From: Purshia tridentata
Lineage: Eukaryota; Streptophyta; Magnoliopsida; Rosales; Rosaceae
DNA: 35,962 nt
Direction: 5' to 3'
NCBI GenBank assembly: GCA_003254885.1
Contig: QANT01004080.1
Coordinates: forward strand, 1 to 35,962
The translations under genes were made by a program, and so were the position numbers. Each line of letters starts with the position of its first letter. Position 1 is the stretch's first letter. The notes under the pieces were generated by a model. The model worked only from the letters and a program-made list of their open reading frames with translations, searched no databases and had not been told where the DNA came from. This document shows, one piece after another, positions 9,982 to 20,960 of the stretch.

Positions 9982-12900
9982 TCAGTTCTTAGATGCATTG
10001 ACAATTCCAGTTAGCTCCTTCTTGATCGACTGTAAGATGTCCGATACCTGCACAAAAATTGAGTGAGGATCACTATATTTCAGTGTATAACAGAAGGTTG
10101 TGTACTTTAAAATTGAGAAAAAGAAGCATTGCTTACATCAAAATACTGCTGCAGAACTGGGGAATGATGATATAGTGTCTTGTATATTTTCTCAAGAAGG
10201 GCTACAAGCACATCCACTTGATCACCCAGAAGATCTACCTATATATGACACACATCAAATTCCAACCAATATTTAATGTGATCAAATTCACAAAAACCAG
10301 AATGTTATTACTGAAGCATAGAACCTCGGTTTCAGCCTTCCAGAGATTTTGACATCTCCTGATAAAAGCATCCTTATAAAGTGATTCCTTTTCTCTCAAG
10401 GAGGGAACAAGTTCAACAAGCATATCTAAATGATGCTTCATCTCGTCCAATCTGTAAAGGAGTAGCAGAGCAGTGCAGTCTGCTTAGTCTACAAGAAATA
10501 CAATTATTTCCAGGAATATATAGAATGCAGGTTAATATGATCGAGAGCAAAACTGCTTTAAGTTTGTTGAAAATTAACAAATAAAGGCATTAGCAAACCC
10601 CACAATTCAAAACTATTTAACTTTAGCGAGCAATTACTTGTTAATTGTTATAGAACAATACCTCAAAAAGTTCATTTGTAACTTTTCTTTTGTTGTTTGC
10701 TCAAAATCCACCAACACTTTTGAAAATCTGAGGACAAGTGTAAACATAGAATCGGATGGGTTTGATTGCATCTCTTTGTTTGCATTTGGTTGGCAATAAG
10801 ACGGCTCTCTGTAGTTTATGGAACCTACTGCAGGAGTCATTTGATTACAAACCTTTTCTGAATCACCAACTACTGTGCCTAAACTAGATCCCAACTGACC
10901 TACCAGAGCCTCACTCATTACTAACCGCTGCAAAGGCTGCTCTAGCTTGCTACTCTCTGAACTGAAAGTGTGTCCTTTAGTTAACAACTCTTTAGAAATA
11001 TCGTGCTCATTGGACTCTTCGCATTCCAAGACTACAAGGTCAAGTTGTGCATCAAGTTCCTTCATTTCAAAACTTGCACTTACCATCGGATCTTCCTCCA
11101 CTTCCAAACAGCTTAATAGAGAATCTACCTTTTCATTCAAATTCTCCTCTGCACTGACCTGTCTACCATGGTGTAACTTATTAGCAGAGAGCACGCCTTT
11201 TGAGAATTTGTCTTGATTCTCAGACTCAGCTTCTCTACACCGAATAAATTCATCTTTCACTGCCTCAACAATGACAAATTGATATATTTCTTCCTTGCAG
11301 AGATTCTCCATCTTAAAAGCATTTAACTCCATCTTCCATTCCTTTAATGTATCTCTGATGAAAATCATATGGATATCCTCCTTGACAAAACTTTCTGTGC
11401 TCTGAAGGAACTCCCTGGTAACAATTTCTTGATATTGAGCCAATGAATAACTGGTAAAAGCATTTAACTCCATCTTCCATTCCTTTAAAGTTTCTCTGAT
11501 GAAAACCATATTGATATCCTCCTTGACAGAACTTTCTGTGCTCTGAAGGAACTCCCTGGTAACAATATCTTGATACTGAGCCAATGAATAACCGGCAGTG
11601 TTAACAATATCTTTGATGGTCTCATTAAAAACAAGCCGGTCTATCTCTTGTCTAATAAGGCTTCCAGTTTCATAATCATCTATGCATTTATTCCAATCCT
11701 CAAACATTTCATGCAAAAGGATCAAACATATATCTGCTCTTATTGTGCCTTCTAAGTAACACAACTTGTCTGTGAATGCTGATTCTTCCAAAGAATTATT
11801 TTCAGCCCTCAAATTCTGACACTCTGCTAATAGAAAGTTACTAGTTGAGCCATAATCCTTGATTGCCTCGCCGAGGACAGTGCAATATACCTCTTCCCTG
11901 GTTTGAGATTCATAGTTGTTACTTTCAATGTTCTCCTTCCACTGATTGATAACTTCTGTGAGGAGAACCTGACATATGTCCTTCCACATCAGGCTCTCTA
12001 ACTCATAATCGTGTAACTCAATGTAGTTTTCTCTGATTAAACCTTCAAGAAGAGCAACATAGGTATTTTCCATTATCACAGCTTTCAGATTTGCTTCTTC
12101 TTGTTCTTGCTTCAGCATCCTCACCTCATTTTGTAGTTTTTCATTTGCTGCATAAGGTGCTTTATCCATCTTCTCCCATACATCTGCCAAAGTATCAAGT
12201 TCCAAAGTTTCATCATTTGCATCAGATTTCAGAAACCTTTTCTCTGAAGGAGTACCTTCCTCATGAACAAACTCATAATTACCAAAAGTTTCACCCAGCC
12301 TGTCATCCCAATCTCTTAATTTGTCCAGGCTTAAAAGAATTTCTTGAATCCTTCTTTTCAGGTTACTTTCTTGCATCCCAATCTCTTCTCTCCTGCTAGC
12401 TAAACTCCCTTTTTGTTGAAGAATTTCTCGCTTCAGCAAATTCAGCTCTTCTGCCTCTACACTTTTCCTCCGGATGATGGATTCATGATTCTTTATCATC
12501 TTAGAAACATAGTTTCCTCCCTCCTCTTCCTTTTCCTCTTCATGGAGTACTTGCATTACCTCTTCAGACCTTAAGGACCGCTGCTTTTCAGGCTTTCGAT
12601 TACTAAAATCTTCAGGTGAATGCTTTTCATTTGCTTTATTTGGAATTTTGCATCCAAGCTTTGCCTGGAATGAATCATTACTTTTCACTTGCACCTCATT
12701 TTGAACAACGAAAGACTCTAGCTCACCGCGCAAGTCTTCAACCTCATTCATCAAATCAGACCAGTACTCCTTCAAGCCAAGAGAAACCAGCTTCTCTTGC
12801 TTCCACACTCGTGCTTCAACATCTTCTTGGAAATCTCTCATGAGCCCTTTAAGCAAGATAGACGCTGTATCTTTCTCAACAGTCCTTCTCCATTGCTGCT

Positions 12901-13468
12901 CCATTGGCCCAACCTCAGATGAGAAAATGGCACTCTGCATTTTCCCAAAAGCAAGATCCAAAGTCTCCTTCAATATCCCAATGTCTGACCCCATCAGCTC
13001 AATCTTTTTGTTGTTTATACCTTCTACCACTTGTGGGTTTCCTTCCTTATCTTTGAACTCATAATCAGGCTCAAGCTTCTGCCTGATATTCCAAACCTGC
13101 TGATCCACAGAATTCTTCAACTCACAAAACCCACTATCACTATCACCATTTCGAGGCTTGATGTTGGCTTGCAGAGAAACCAATTCTCTGTCTTTCTCCT
13201 TGATTGCCATCTCACACTCCATTACGCGTCCTTGAAGGCGATTTCGAATCTCAGTCAAGTCTTCCAGAAGCTGTTCATGGCTGCTCTCAAGTATGTAGCT
13301 GTCTGTCTCTTGTCTAACAAACTTCAAGCACCCATCTAATTGCATGACTGCCAATTCATAGAATTTGGATATCCCATTCAAGCGCTCGAGAACCCCTTCT
13401 TTTGATGTCATGTTTTCATGAGCATTGTTCATTGCATGGTTCACCATCCACATCATGGTCGAATCCAT
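9982..13468 (-). CDS. WAP: WPP domain-associated protein-like long coiled-coil protein
   Basis: Exons in transcript order: 13468-10662, 10451-10325, 10238-10137, 10047-9982. All introns are GT/AG, phases match, and the result is about 1033 aa. The protein is Glu/Lys/Leu-rich with long coiled-coil stretches and no membrane span. The start MDSTMMWMVNHAMNNAHE and the end WKAETEVDLLGDQVDVLVAL ... YHHSPVLQQYFDVSDILQSI resemble plant WPP-domain-associated / myosin-heavy-chain-related proteins (Arabidopsis At2g34730, tomato WAP). Those bind WPP-domain proteins at the nuclear envelope and Golgi. An upstream in-frame ATG at 13564 would add 32 hydrophobic residues (FFLSLFFLLLISS). I treat that as leader sequence because the family-like sequence begins at 13468. 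Odd feature: a 47-residue segment is duplicated in tandem (11315-11596). The family name comes from remembered similarity; the exon model itself is secure. Confidence 0.85.
11315..11596. repeat. 141-bp in-frame tandem duplication inside the WAP-like gene
   Basis: Copies at 11315-11455 and 11456-11596 differ at about 9 of 141 positions (roughly 94% identical by eye). Each encodes 47 residues including SLAQYQ(D/E)IVTREFLQ and KEWKMELNAF. The period is a multiple of 3, so the coiled-coil frame is kept. Confidence 0.95.
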
Positions 13469-14541
13469 TCTTTGGTTCAGAATGTTGCAGGAACTAATCA
13501 ACAACAAAAAAAAAAGTGAAAGGAAGAAATTAACTTGGAGCTTAAAAGCAATGTTGAATGACATGCATCGTCATAAATATCATGTATAGCAACGTAGAAA
13601 TCAAGAGTAGATCGAAACTACTATTTTTCTCGTGATAATGCATGAACATGCCCAATAAACGTGGGTGATCTACTGACCTGGATCAGTATGACCAATTCTC
13701 AGATGGCATATATACATTCCACACGTCCCTCCACCAGCTTTGGCTTTCTATCTCTACATCTCACAAAATTGAGTGAATTTGTAACATTATTATAACATTA
13801 TTATAATATGTCACATCTTGTTACTGTCATTTTTGTATGAAAATTATATGAGTGTGATCTCCATAAGTAGATAAATAGGGCCCACATAGATATTAGGCCC
13901 AATTGCATTTGTTTGCATGGAAGTCAATTGTAATTGTATTAGGCCCAATTGAAAGCTTTTTTATTGGAAGTTGAAACTCCGTGAGCTTAGCTCAGGACTG
14001 GGTTGATCTACTTGGTCTTTTTAACTTTCTATTGCATGACCACATCAACATATTGGAAATTTGATGAATTTCTTTAATTTCTCATCAAAAAAACATATTT
14101 CTTTAAATCAGATTTCATCAATTTGTATGGCCATTGTATCCAAGACTAGTTCTCAAATTGTTATTACTTGGGTCTTGGTTAGTGGAACACTTGAACAAGC
14201 TTAATTAGTTAATTCTACCAGTACTTGCTCTTTAGTTTTAGTTAACTTATATATAGGCTTATAGCATAAAATTCAGAATTATAAATTTTTGTGGCTATTT
14301 TAGAATGTCCCGCAAATAAGACTGGACACGTGCACTGTATGCAGATGACATTATTATGGTATTTACTATTTGCCAATCCATACTCATTTTAATTTTTAAT
14401 TAATATTTTATTTAAACTTTGCGATTGGCTTATGCTTCTTCAGTTCTTCCCCGTACGGCCATACTTAATTAATAACGAAGTCATCAGACTCATCACTCAT
14501 TAAAACAACTAGGACTAGGCGCCACCATTACCCGCGGCGCG
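13469..14541. other. Intergenic region upstream of the WAP-like gene
   Basis: AT-rich DNA holding the WAP-like promoter on one side and the 3' flank of the hydrolase gene on the other. The phrase taggcccaatt occurs twice, at about 13894 and 13940. No further exon of the WAP-like gene could be placed, though a non-coding first exon is possible. Confidence 0.45.
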
Positions 14542-15504
14542 TCAGGCGCGTTGAGCTCGAGTACAAAGCCAGTCCACCATTTCTCCGAAAACCAACTCCA
14601 CGTTCTCCGGCGGCTCGCCAACCAACTGGTGCCACATGCCCGGGTGGATCCTCAGCGTCTTGTCCTTGCTCGACGCGCGTCTGTAGAGCTCCTCCGCGCA
14701 CACGGGGTCGCAAACGACGTCATCGCCGCCGTGGACGATGAGCAGCGGCACCTCCACCTCCTCGAACCTCCCCTGCAGCTCCTTGCACACCCTCAGCAGC
14801 TCAAGCGCGGTGGCCGCGCGGGGCCTCGCCAACGGCCTCCGCGGGCTCGCCAAGGCCAGCTTGCGCTTCCACTCCTCTTTGAACGACAAGTCCGGCAAGG
14901 AGCCTCGCGTGGGGACCACGGACCAGGTCGGAACCACCGCGGCGACGAGGAAGAGCAGGTGCTCGAGCGGCCACGGCGGCTTGAGCTTGGCGCTGATCCC
15001 GCACATGGCGCCGTTGAGGATGAGGCCGTCCCAGCGCTTGTAGTCGGAAGGGCGGAGCGTGATAAGGAGCGCTATGGCGCCGCCTAGGGACTCGGCGTAG
15101 AGGAAGGAAGGGAGCGACGGCGCGTGGCGCGCACGGAAGGCGTTGAAGAAGGAGACGCAGTCGTCGACGACGGGGTTGATGTCGGGGATGTGGGCGACGA
15201 GGCCGTCCGAGAAGCCGTGGCCCTGGTGGTCGATGGCACAGACGGCGAAACCGGACTTGGCGAAGTGGACAGCGGTGAGCTGGACGAACCAGCTGGACTC
15301 GCCGGTGTAGCCGTGGACGATGGCTAGGGTTCCGATGATGTTGACCGGAGGGAGTGGGGTCCACCACTGAGTGAAGAGCTTGAGGCCTCTGGGGTTGGTG
15401 ACGTACTCGGAGGCGTGAGAGACGGAGTGGCGGGAATAGAAGTCGTCGGGAGTCAAGGAGCCGAAGGGGCTCTGCTCGTTGGCCTCCGCGATTGGGTGCA
15501 CCAT
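14542..15504 (-). CDS. Alpha/beta hydrolase, monoacylglycerol lipase / caffeoylshikimate esterase-like
   Basis: Intronless, 320 aa, serine hydrolase of the Hydrolase_4 (lysophospholipase-like) type, closest in my memory to Arabidopsis At1g11090. Motifs in order: FTQWWTPLPP near the N-terminus; the oxyanion loop VHGYTGESSWF (63-73); AIDHQGHGFSDG (90-101); the nucleophile elbow YAESLGG with Ser139; a lid region with PPWPLEHLLF; LLIVHGGDDVVCDP with the likely catalytic Asp262; and WHQL with His292. The triad is complete. No signal peptide or membrane helix is seen, so it is probably cytosolic or peripherally membrane-bound. Likely substrates are monoacylglycerols, lysophospholipids or caffeoyl esters; sequence alone does not choose. 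The start is supported by the family N-terminus (VHPIAEANEQSPFG). The coding region is strikingly GC-rich compared with all its neighbours. Confidence 0.93.
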   Translation of the reverse strand: MVHPIAEANEQSPFGSLTPDDFYSRHSVSHASEYVTNPRGLKLFTQWWTPLPPVNIIGTLAIVHGYTGESSWFVQLTAVHFAKSGFAVCAIDHQGHGFSDGLVAHIPDINPVVDDCVSFFNAFRARHAPSLPSFLYAESLGGAIALLITLRPSDYKRWDGLILNGAMCGISAKLKPPWPLEHLLFLVAAVVPTWSVVPTRGSLPDLSFKEEWKRKLALASPRRPLARPRAATALELLRVCKELQGRFEEVEVPLLIVHGGDDVVCDPVCAEELYRRASSKDKTLRIHPGMWHQLVGEPPENVELVFGEMVDWLCTRAQRA

Positions 15505-16116
15505 TTTCGCTACAATGCGCAGGATGCTGAGGATGCGAAGCGATAAAGAGAGTGTAGGAGTGATTGGGTTGGGTTGGGGTCGTTGGAGTTGCTTTTATTG
15601 CATGCTTTGGGTGGTTGGCTTGGGCTGGGCCCGGCTACCAAACAACCAACCTCTGTCACGGTCTACATCAAAACTCAATAACCTCCTCCATTAATAACAA
15701 CTACACACCTCTCTACTATACACTACTTCACCTTTTAATTTCTGTGGGCTATTGTGAATTACCATTTCTCTAATGTCATTATTCATAATAATATACAGAC
15801 ATATTTATGTATACAAATTACCAATGTATTATATATCTAATGCTAAAAAATTGTGGAAAGATAAACCCATCAACATCCAAAGGTTTAAAAAGATTTGCAT
15901 GAATAAACGAAAGAATCCCAGAGGTAATTGTCATACCACATATGAAGACTCCACATGATTATTCAACTCCCATAAGTATTGCTTGTCTTCTGACGATAGA
16001 ATCAACAATCAAATACTACCAGTTCTTTTCACAAATGAAGACTGTACATGATATCTTCTTAATATTCAATTCCTAAACTTCTTGCTTGTCATCAAAAGAT
16101 AGGAGCAACAACAACA
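15505..16116. other. Intergenic region upstream of the hydrolase
   Basis: The first 100 bases remain GC-moderate and probably hold the hydrolase leader and core promoter (an AATAAAAG-like motif on the minus strand near 15593-15600). The rest is AT-rich and should include the 3' UTR of the Cys-tail gene. No other coding sequence is supported. Confidence 0.45.
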
Positions 16117-18088
16117 CTATAGTACTGTATAGTTTGCTTCTTCGTCTTCACAGGCTGAAAGAATAAAACCCTCATATCAGATGACCACATTTTTGTAAAT
16201 CAATTCATTTCACACTACCTTATTTAAAAGTTAATGTTGGGAAAAAGTCGGAAGAACAGATGAGAAGTTACAGCTGAACAGTGGGTTGTTGTAATTGTAA
16301 GATAAAGAAATTTGTAGTAGGCAAGGAAACTGATTTAGTGTGCCATCTGAAAGACATGAGCAGACATCACCAATTTGAATATAATGGAGGTATGATTGTA
16401 TTAGCAAACGATAAAAGAACCCCACACAACCCCCCAACAGAGAGAGAGAGAGAGTAATCATAAATCAGAAGTAGTTTATGCTAATTGAGAGAGATCATAA
16501 ATCCGAAGTAGTTTATGCTAATTGTTATGAAACATAGCCATTGCAGAAAATTCCATGTTCATCCTCTGCTAAATGACAAAGCAAAAACAAGAAATTTCAT
16601 AAAATATACCCTTAATCAGGACCCAACCGTATAACCTGATCACTGGTTCACAGTCAATACTCTGCCAAACCATGTTCTCTTCATAGAACACCCTACCTCT
16701 TATCATTACATCCTATAGATTTAGCAAAAGAATATCATACATATTGTTTTCCTACCGCACCAAAGATCAATGTACGACCATACAGACTATTCAAAGTAGA
16801 GGTTTCTTGGTTATTCCTTCTTTGTATATATGCAAACATGCCTTTAGGGCATAAATCCGCGAGAATGTTCATCAATGAATTTTGTGAGGACAAAAGCTTT
16901 GCCTGTCATCAAGATCCTCCCCCAATGTTAACTCAAAACTGTTCTCTCCAATGAAAACTTCTTATGTTCAGGCATAATCCAGAGCCCATGCTATACTCCT
17001 GAATGAAGCTGTTGAAGTAAACCTGTATCTAATTTGTTCACTAATGATATCTCATCTGCTCACCTAAGTAACCAGGCTCTCAAACAAAAACACTTTTTTT
17101 TTTCTTCAATATAAACAAAGAATCTTTTACAAAAAACCATAGACACAAGAATCCTTGTCAAACTGACTAGGTCTTAACTCAACAAGACAAAGCCCACCTG
17201 TTACATGCTCCCAAAAGAAGGTAGAACCGTCCAATTGCTGATTTCCTAGAACTAGAAGATTGGCCTGATCTTTCTGGGTATTAAAAATGACCTTATGTTT
17301 ATACTAAGTTACTAACCAAGATAATATTCCCATAAGAAAACTAATTAAGAAAATATATGAAATGGAAGGCAGAATTCCAGCAGCATCTTTTTTCAAACTA
17401 CTAATCAAAATGAAGGCGCACTGCTTCAATCTGCAAGAATTTTTCAATTTTAACGCACGCAAGTAGTTCCACTCCCCAAATTGAATCCCATATCCGATAT
17501 AGAAAATAGTTCAAGTACCCATTTTACAGTATGTGCTTAACAGTGGCTTGACTATCAAGAAATGTTCTTTCTTATAGAGAACTAGAATTTCACGCTAAAG
17601 TCCCTAAGCAAAGAGTATTATAGCAATAACCCTCAGAAAATAAAACCAAATTTTTCTTGACAAGTTAAAAACAATGGTCTCTAAAATTTAGTACATACCC
17701 CACAAAACTAATGGCACATACAATGAAAACCCATATCATAAAACTTCAATTCCAACACAAATTTTAAAACAAAAGCATGTGAGATTAAAAGGGGTTGAGA
17801 ATTGAGACAAAATAAGTTACCTCCACAGCAGAAACAGCAGAAACAACATGAGAGAAGCATCAGTATGTCTTTGCCAAATACAAGGACCACGTTAGGAGCC
17901 TTTGATGAATTGGGTGTTTGTGGCTCTTTTCCATTGACTGTCGCACCTTCTTGCCCGTTCAACAGGTTCTGATTGATTGAACGTGATGATTCTTTTTCGC
18001 GCTTCATTCTCTGAAGGTTCCATTCGAGCTTTCTCAGGTAATCAAACTTGAAGGAGTCTCTGATCCTCGTTGAGGGCCAGAGATGCAT
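16117..18088 (-). CDS. Small uncharacterised plant protein with cysteine-rich hydrophobic tail
   Basis: Two exons: 18088-17821 and 16154-16117, joined by a 1666-bp phase-1 intron (donor GTAACT, acceptor TTTCAG), giving 101 aa. The N-terminal part is basic and aromatic (MHLWPSTRIRDSFKFDYLRK, then LEWNLQRMKREKE). A polar Asn/Ser/Gly-rich linker follows (about 33-64), then a hydrophobic segment (VVLVFGKDILMLL) running into a cysteine cluster (CCFCCFCCGAC) and an acidic tail (EDEEANYTVL). I recall similar short plant proteins of unknown function, but no domain name. The segment could be a tail anchor or a palmitoylated membrane-docking site; neither is shown. The second exon was found by frame and by the natural Gly-Ala-Cys continuation. 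The first exon is more certain than the join. Confidence 0.7.
16457..16524. repeat. Short tandem repeat, 37-bp period, two copies
   Basis: A 31-base stretch containing gaagtagtttatgctaattg occurs at 16457-16487 and again at 16494-16524 with one mismatch. It lies in the intron of the Cys-tail gene beside a GA tract (16439-16454). Confidence 0.85.
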
Positions 18089-18114
18089 CTCTTCTTTCTG
18101 TCTCTTTCCACAAG

Positions 18115-18387
18115 GTGAGATCTTCAGTTTATGAGAGAAAACAGAGGATCAAATGGAGGAAGTGAGTTGGGTTCTAACTTCTAACTTCAACCAATGAAAA
18201 GAGACGTCTTTCACGTTGGAAGAGGGAGAAGACTGAAGAGTCGGTCTACTCGGTCATAACTCACATTATATGGCAATTGGCATTTGGCAACTTGACAAGT
18301 TCCTGCAGACGATGTCGTCTTCCTATTTCCTTTTATGTTTATTCTTTTCTTGTTTATTATACTATAAGACCTTGCATAATACTTATA
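18115..18387. other. Upstream flank of the Cys-tail gene
   Basis: Sequence between the Cys-tail start codon region and the inserted transposon, so the native promoter is probably confined to, or interrupted beyond, this stretch. No clear TATA box was recognised. Confidence 0.35.
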
Positions 18388-19157
18388 GGCCTCGTTTGTT
18401 TTACAAGACTGTCTTGGCATGGACTAACTATAAGGACTGGTATGGATTGGCTTGGCATGGACTAAATTAGCTAAGAACTGTCTTTATGTTTGGTGAAATG
18501 TAGGACTAAAATAATAAAAATCAAAATTTGCCAAAAAGGAACCCTAAAATCTAATTCATCACTCTCCTGTAAAATCCCATCATATGTAGACCATCAAAGC
18601 CAAACCCCAAAAAACCCAAACTCAATACACAACCAAACATGAACAAAATAAAAACAAAAACATGAAGAACCTATAAACTAAATGCAAAAATGAACAAGAT
18701 CATAAAAGCCCAGAAACTCAAATAAGAAGATATAAATTCTTGAAATAAAATAAAATTCGTACAAGCTTCTGCAAGAGGGCTCAAATCCTAGGTCGCACTT
18801 GCTTGGCATCGACAACATTGAAGGGAGGAAGTCGAAGTCTTGGAGAAGAGGGTTGGCTTCGTCTACAGCAGCAGAGACAGCCATTAGAGGAGCAAAAGTG
18901 AGAGAGTGAAGGGTAGGAGGTGGTGGATTTGTGGTGAGGCAGGAAGAAAAAGAGGAAGACGAGAGAAGACAAGGAAAAAAGGGGTTCTTAGCTAAACCCC
19001 TACTTTCTGATGGGTTTCACTAAGCCTACCTAAAGAAGCTCATTTAAGTTGAACAGGACTCCCTAAGGCCCGGTTTTTTGAAACCCAAGCTCACCAAACA
19101 TAAGCTTAAAGTCTTAACTAAGCCAATCCTTGTTAAGAAGGTGAAACAAACGAGGCC
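18388..19157. mobile_element. Non-autonomous inverted-repeat DNA transposon (MITE-like, 770 bp)
   Basis: The left end ggcctcgtttgttt and right end aaacaaacgaggcc are perfect 14-bp inverted repeats. The similarity continues imperfectly inward for about 110 bp: ggattggctt and atgtttggtga recur in the same order from each end. Both ends are flanked by ATA, a possible 3-bp target duplication. Terminal GGCCTCGTTTG-type sequences and 3-bp duplications suggest the PIF/Harbinger superfamily, but ATA is not its standard TWA target. No transposase is encoded. Short minus-strand frames (18678-18972) match nothing I know. Confidence 0.8.
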
Positions 19158-20220
19158 ATAAAGTGTTAAATTACATAACAATTTGTTCTTGAACGTTATG
19201 GTATGAAGAGTCCGACTCCTATAAAGGAGTAATTATGAGGGATTGTTTTATAAGAGATAATCAAATAGCATATGGTTTTTCGGTGTTATGTTTGATTTTA
19301 GGAATAATTTGAAATAGGTCCAATTTTGAAAGATCATTTAAACTAAAACCATATATAAATTTAAATTAATACTTAAATCCAATTTTTTAGACTGAGGTCT
19401 AAAAAATAGACTTTTTAAAATTTTGACTCAGATTACTCTTAAAATTAAGATAATCAGTATAAATTAATTTTAAAAATGAAAGATAATATCTATTCAGACA
19501 TATTTAATTAAAACATTCAAGATTATCTAGTTTTATATTTTTTAATTTGAAATAATAAATGATAATATCCATTTATATTATATAATAAAAAATATATTAA
19601 CTCATAAAAAAAATCAAACAAGTAAGAGAAAAAAATATATATATAGGTATATTTCAATTGTACCAATATCTGGGTTGGTATATATATATTTGAGCTGCTT
19701 CATTTTCTTAGTTTTTAGGGTAAATCTCATCTTTTCATCCCATCCCCCGCCCAAAATCTCAAAGCTAAATCATAACATAAAAGTCGACAAACCATAGCCG
19801 ATCGATTGATTAGTACAATTGAAATGTATTTACAAACCAAAGTCAATCGTTCATTTGGTACAGTTAAATCCTATAATTAATTATAGGATAATATGATAAT
19901 ATTAATTAGGATATATAATATAATATTATAATGTTAAAGTAATATACAATTAGAATAATATTATAATATTATTAGGATAATATTAAGATTTACATATCAT
20001 TAATTTTAGGATAATATTACATATTTTTTAAATTAAAAACATCTGGATAATATTTTTGGACCTTAGTCAAAAATAAAAAAGTATTAAGTTATTAGTCTAA
20101 AAGAAAAGAAAAAATTAGATCGACCTATAAATCACCCTTGATTTTAACTCTAAGAGTTCAAAGTTTTATAGTTAACCCAACATATAGCTATCACATGCAT
20201 CATTCTACATAATATGGAGT
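19158..20220. other. Very AT-rich, repeat-degraded intergenic DNA
   Basis: No gene is seen. It contains many ggataatat/taatatta words between 19870 and 20060. A tttcaattgtac word at about 19650 recurs inverted near 19815, which may mark a decayed inverted-repeat element. Confidence 0.5.
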
Positions 20221-20960
20221 GAACCCATTCACGAATGGGGTCAAATACGAGATGAGAAAAAAAAGGGCTTGGGTGATGGTTTTTTTTTAAGAGGCAGTAA
20301 TTTAAAACGGGTAATAAAATGGGGAGTCCGCTACTGTGAGGGACTCACTATGAGGGGTTGTTTTATAAGAACTATTAGGGCATGTTTGGTTTAAGTTTTA
20401 GAGGCCTAAGAATGGGAAATCAATTACATTCCTATGTTTGGCAAGTACATGGAAGGGAAACCATTTCCTAGTCCAAGGGAAATCATTTCTCTTATTAGGG
20501 GGAAAATGAAACCCTTGCTGGAGCTTGGGTTTTGGTTTCCCTCTTCTTGGGAAAGCATTTATTGCTTATTATATTTACTAAACTAACCTTAATATTTTAT
20601 TAAATTAATTAAAATAAATATTGCTTTTGTTTAATAAATAAGGGTACAATCAAATGGCACAAAATTTGTTGACTTTATATTAAGTTTTAATTATGAATTT
20701 TAATATAGCCTTCACAAATTTTATTCTACACTTTATGAGAGTATAAGGTGAACTAGCCGACAAATGAGATTAAAAATGAGATGAGGAATAAAATGGGTTT
20801 GGGTGATTAATTTATTTTAAAAGGTTCTTAGGTAATAAAATGGATATGAGTAAAGTTTTAAAGTTAATAAAAATGTGTCATTAAACTAATCTAATAGCTC
20901 TTATAAAATAGTTCATCATATTAGCCATTTTAATAAAATGGTTAATATGAGATTTAAGTT
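20221..20960. mobile_element. Nested, decayed DNA-transposon remnants
   Basis: Sequence around 20345-20377, ending ttttataagaactatta, recurs in inverted and diverged form at about 20887-20920. This is consistent with a worn inverted-repeat element. Directly after TTA at 20375-20377 begins GGGCATGTTTGGTTTAAG, which looks like the left end of a Tourist/Harbinger-type element, but no matching right end is visible. Direct repeats of about 80 bp (about 20250-20325 and 20775-20855; shared words gagatgag, ttgggtgat, ggtaataaaatgg) flank it. Confidence 0.5.

Noticed and set aside
13469..13564. N-terminal extension of the WAP-like protein from ATG 13564, looking like a signal peptide
   Set aside because: The added 32 residues are a low-complexity Phe/Leu run from a poly-A/T-rich leader, and the family-like sequence starts at MDSTMMW. 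A secreted or membrane form of this coiled-coil protein is not expected.
14551..15327. Long plus-strand and alternate minus-strand open frames across the hydrolase gene (up to 188 aa)
   Set aside because: They are shadows produced by high GC content. Their Arg/Pro/His-rich translations match no family, and the hydrolase frame carries all conserved motifs.
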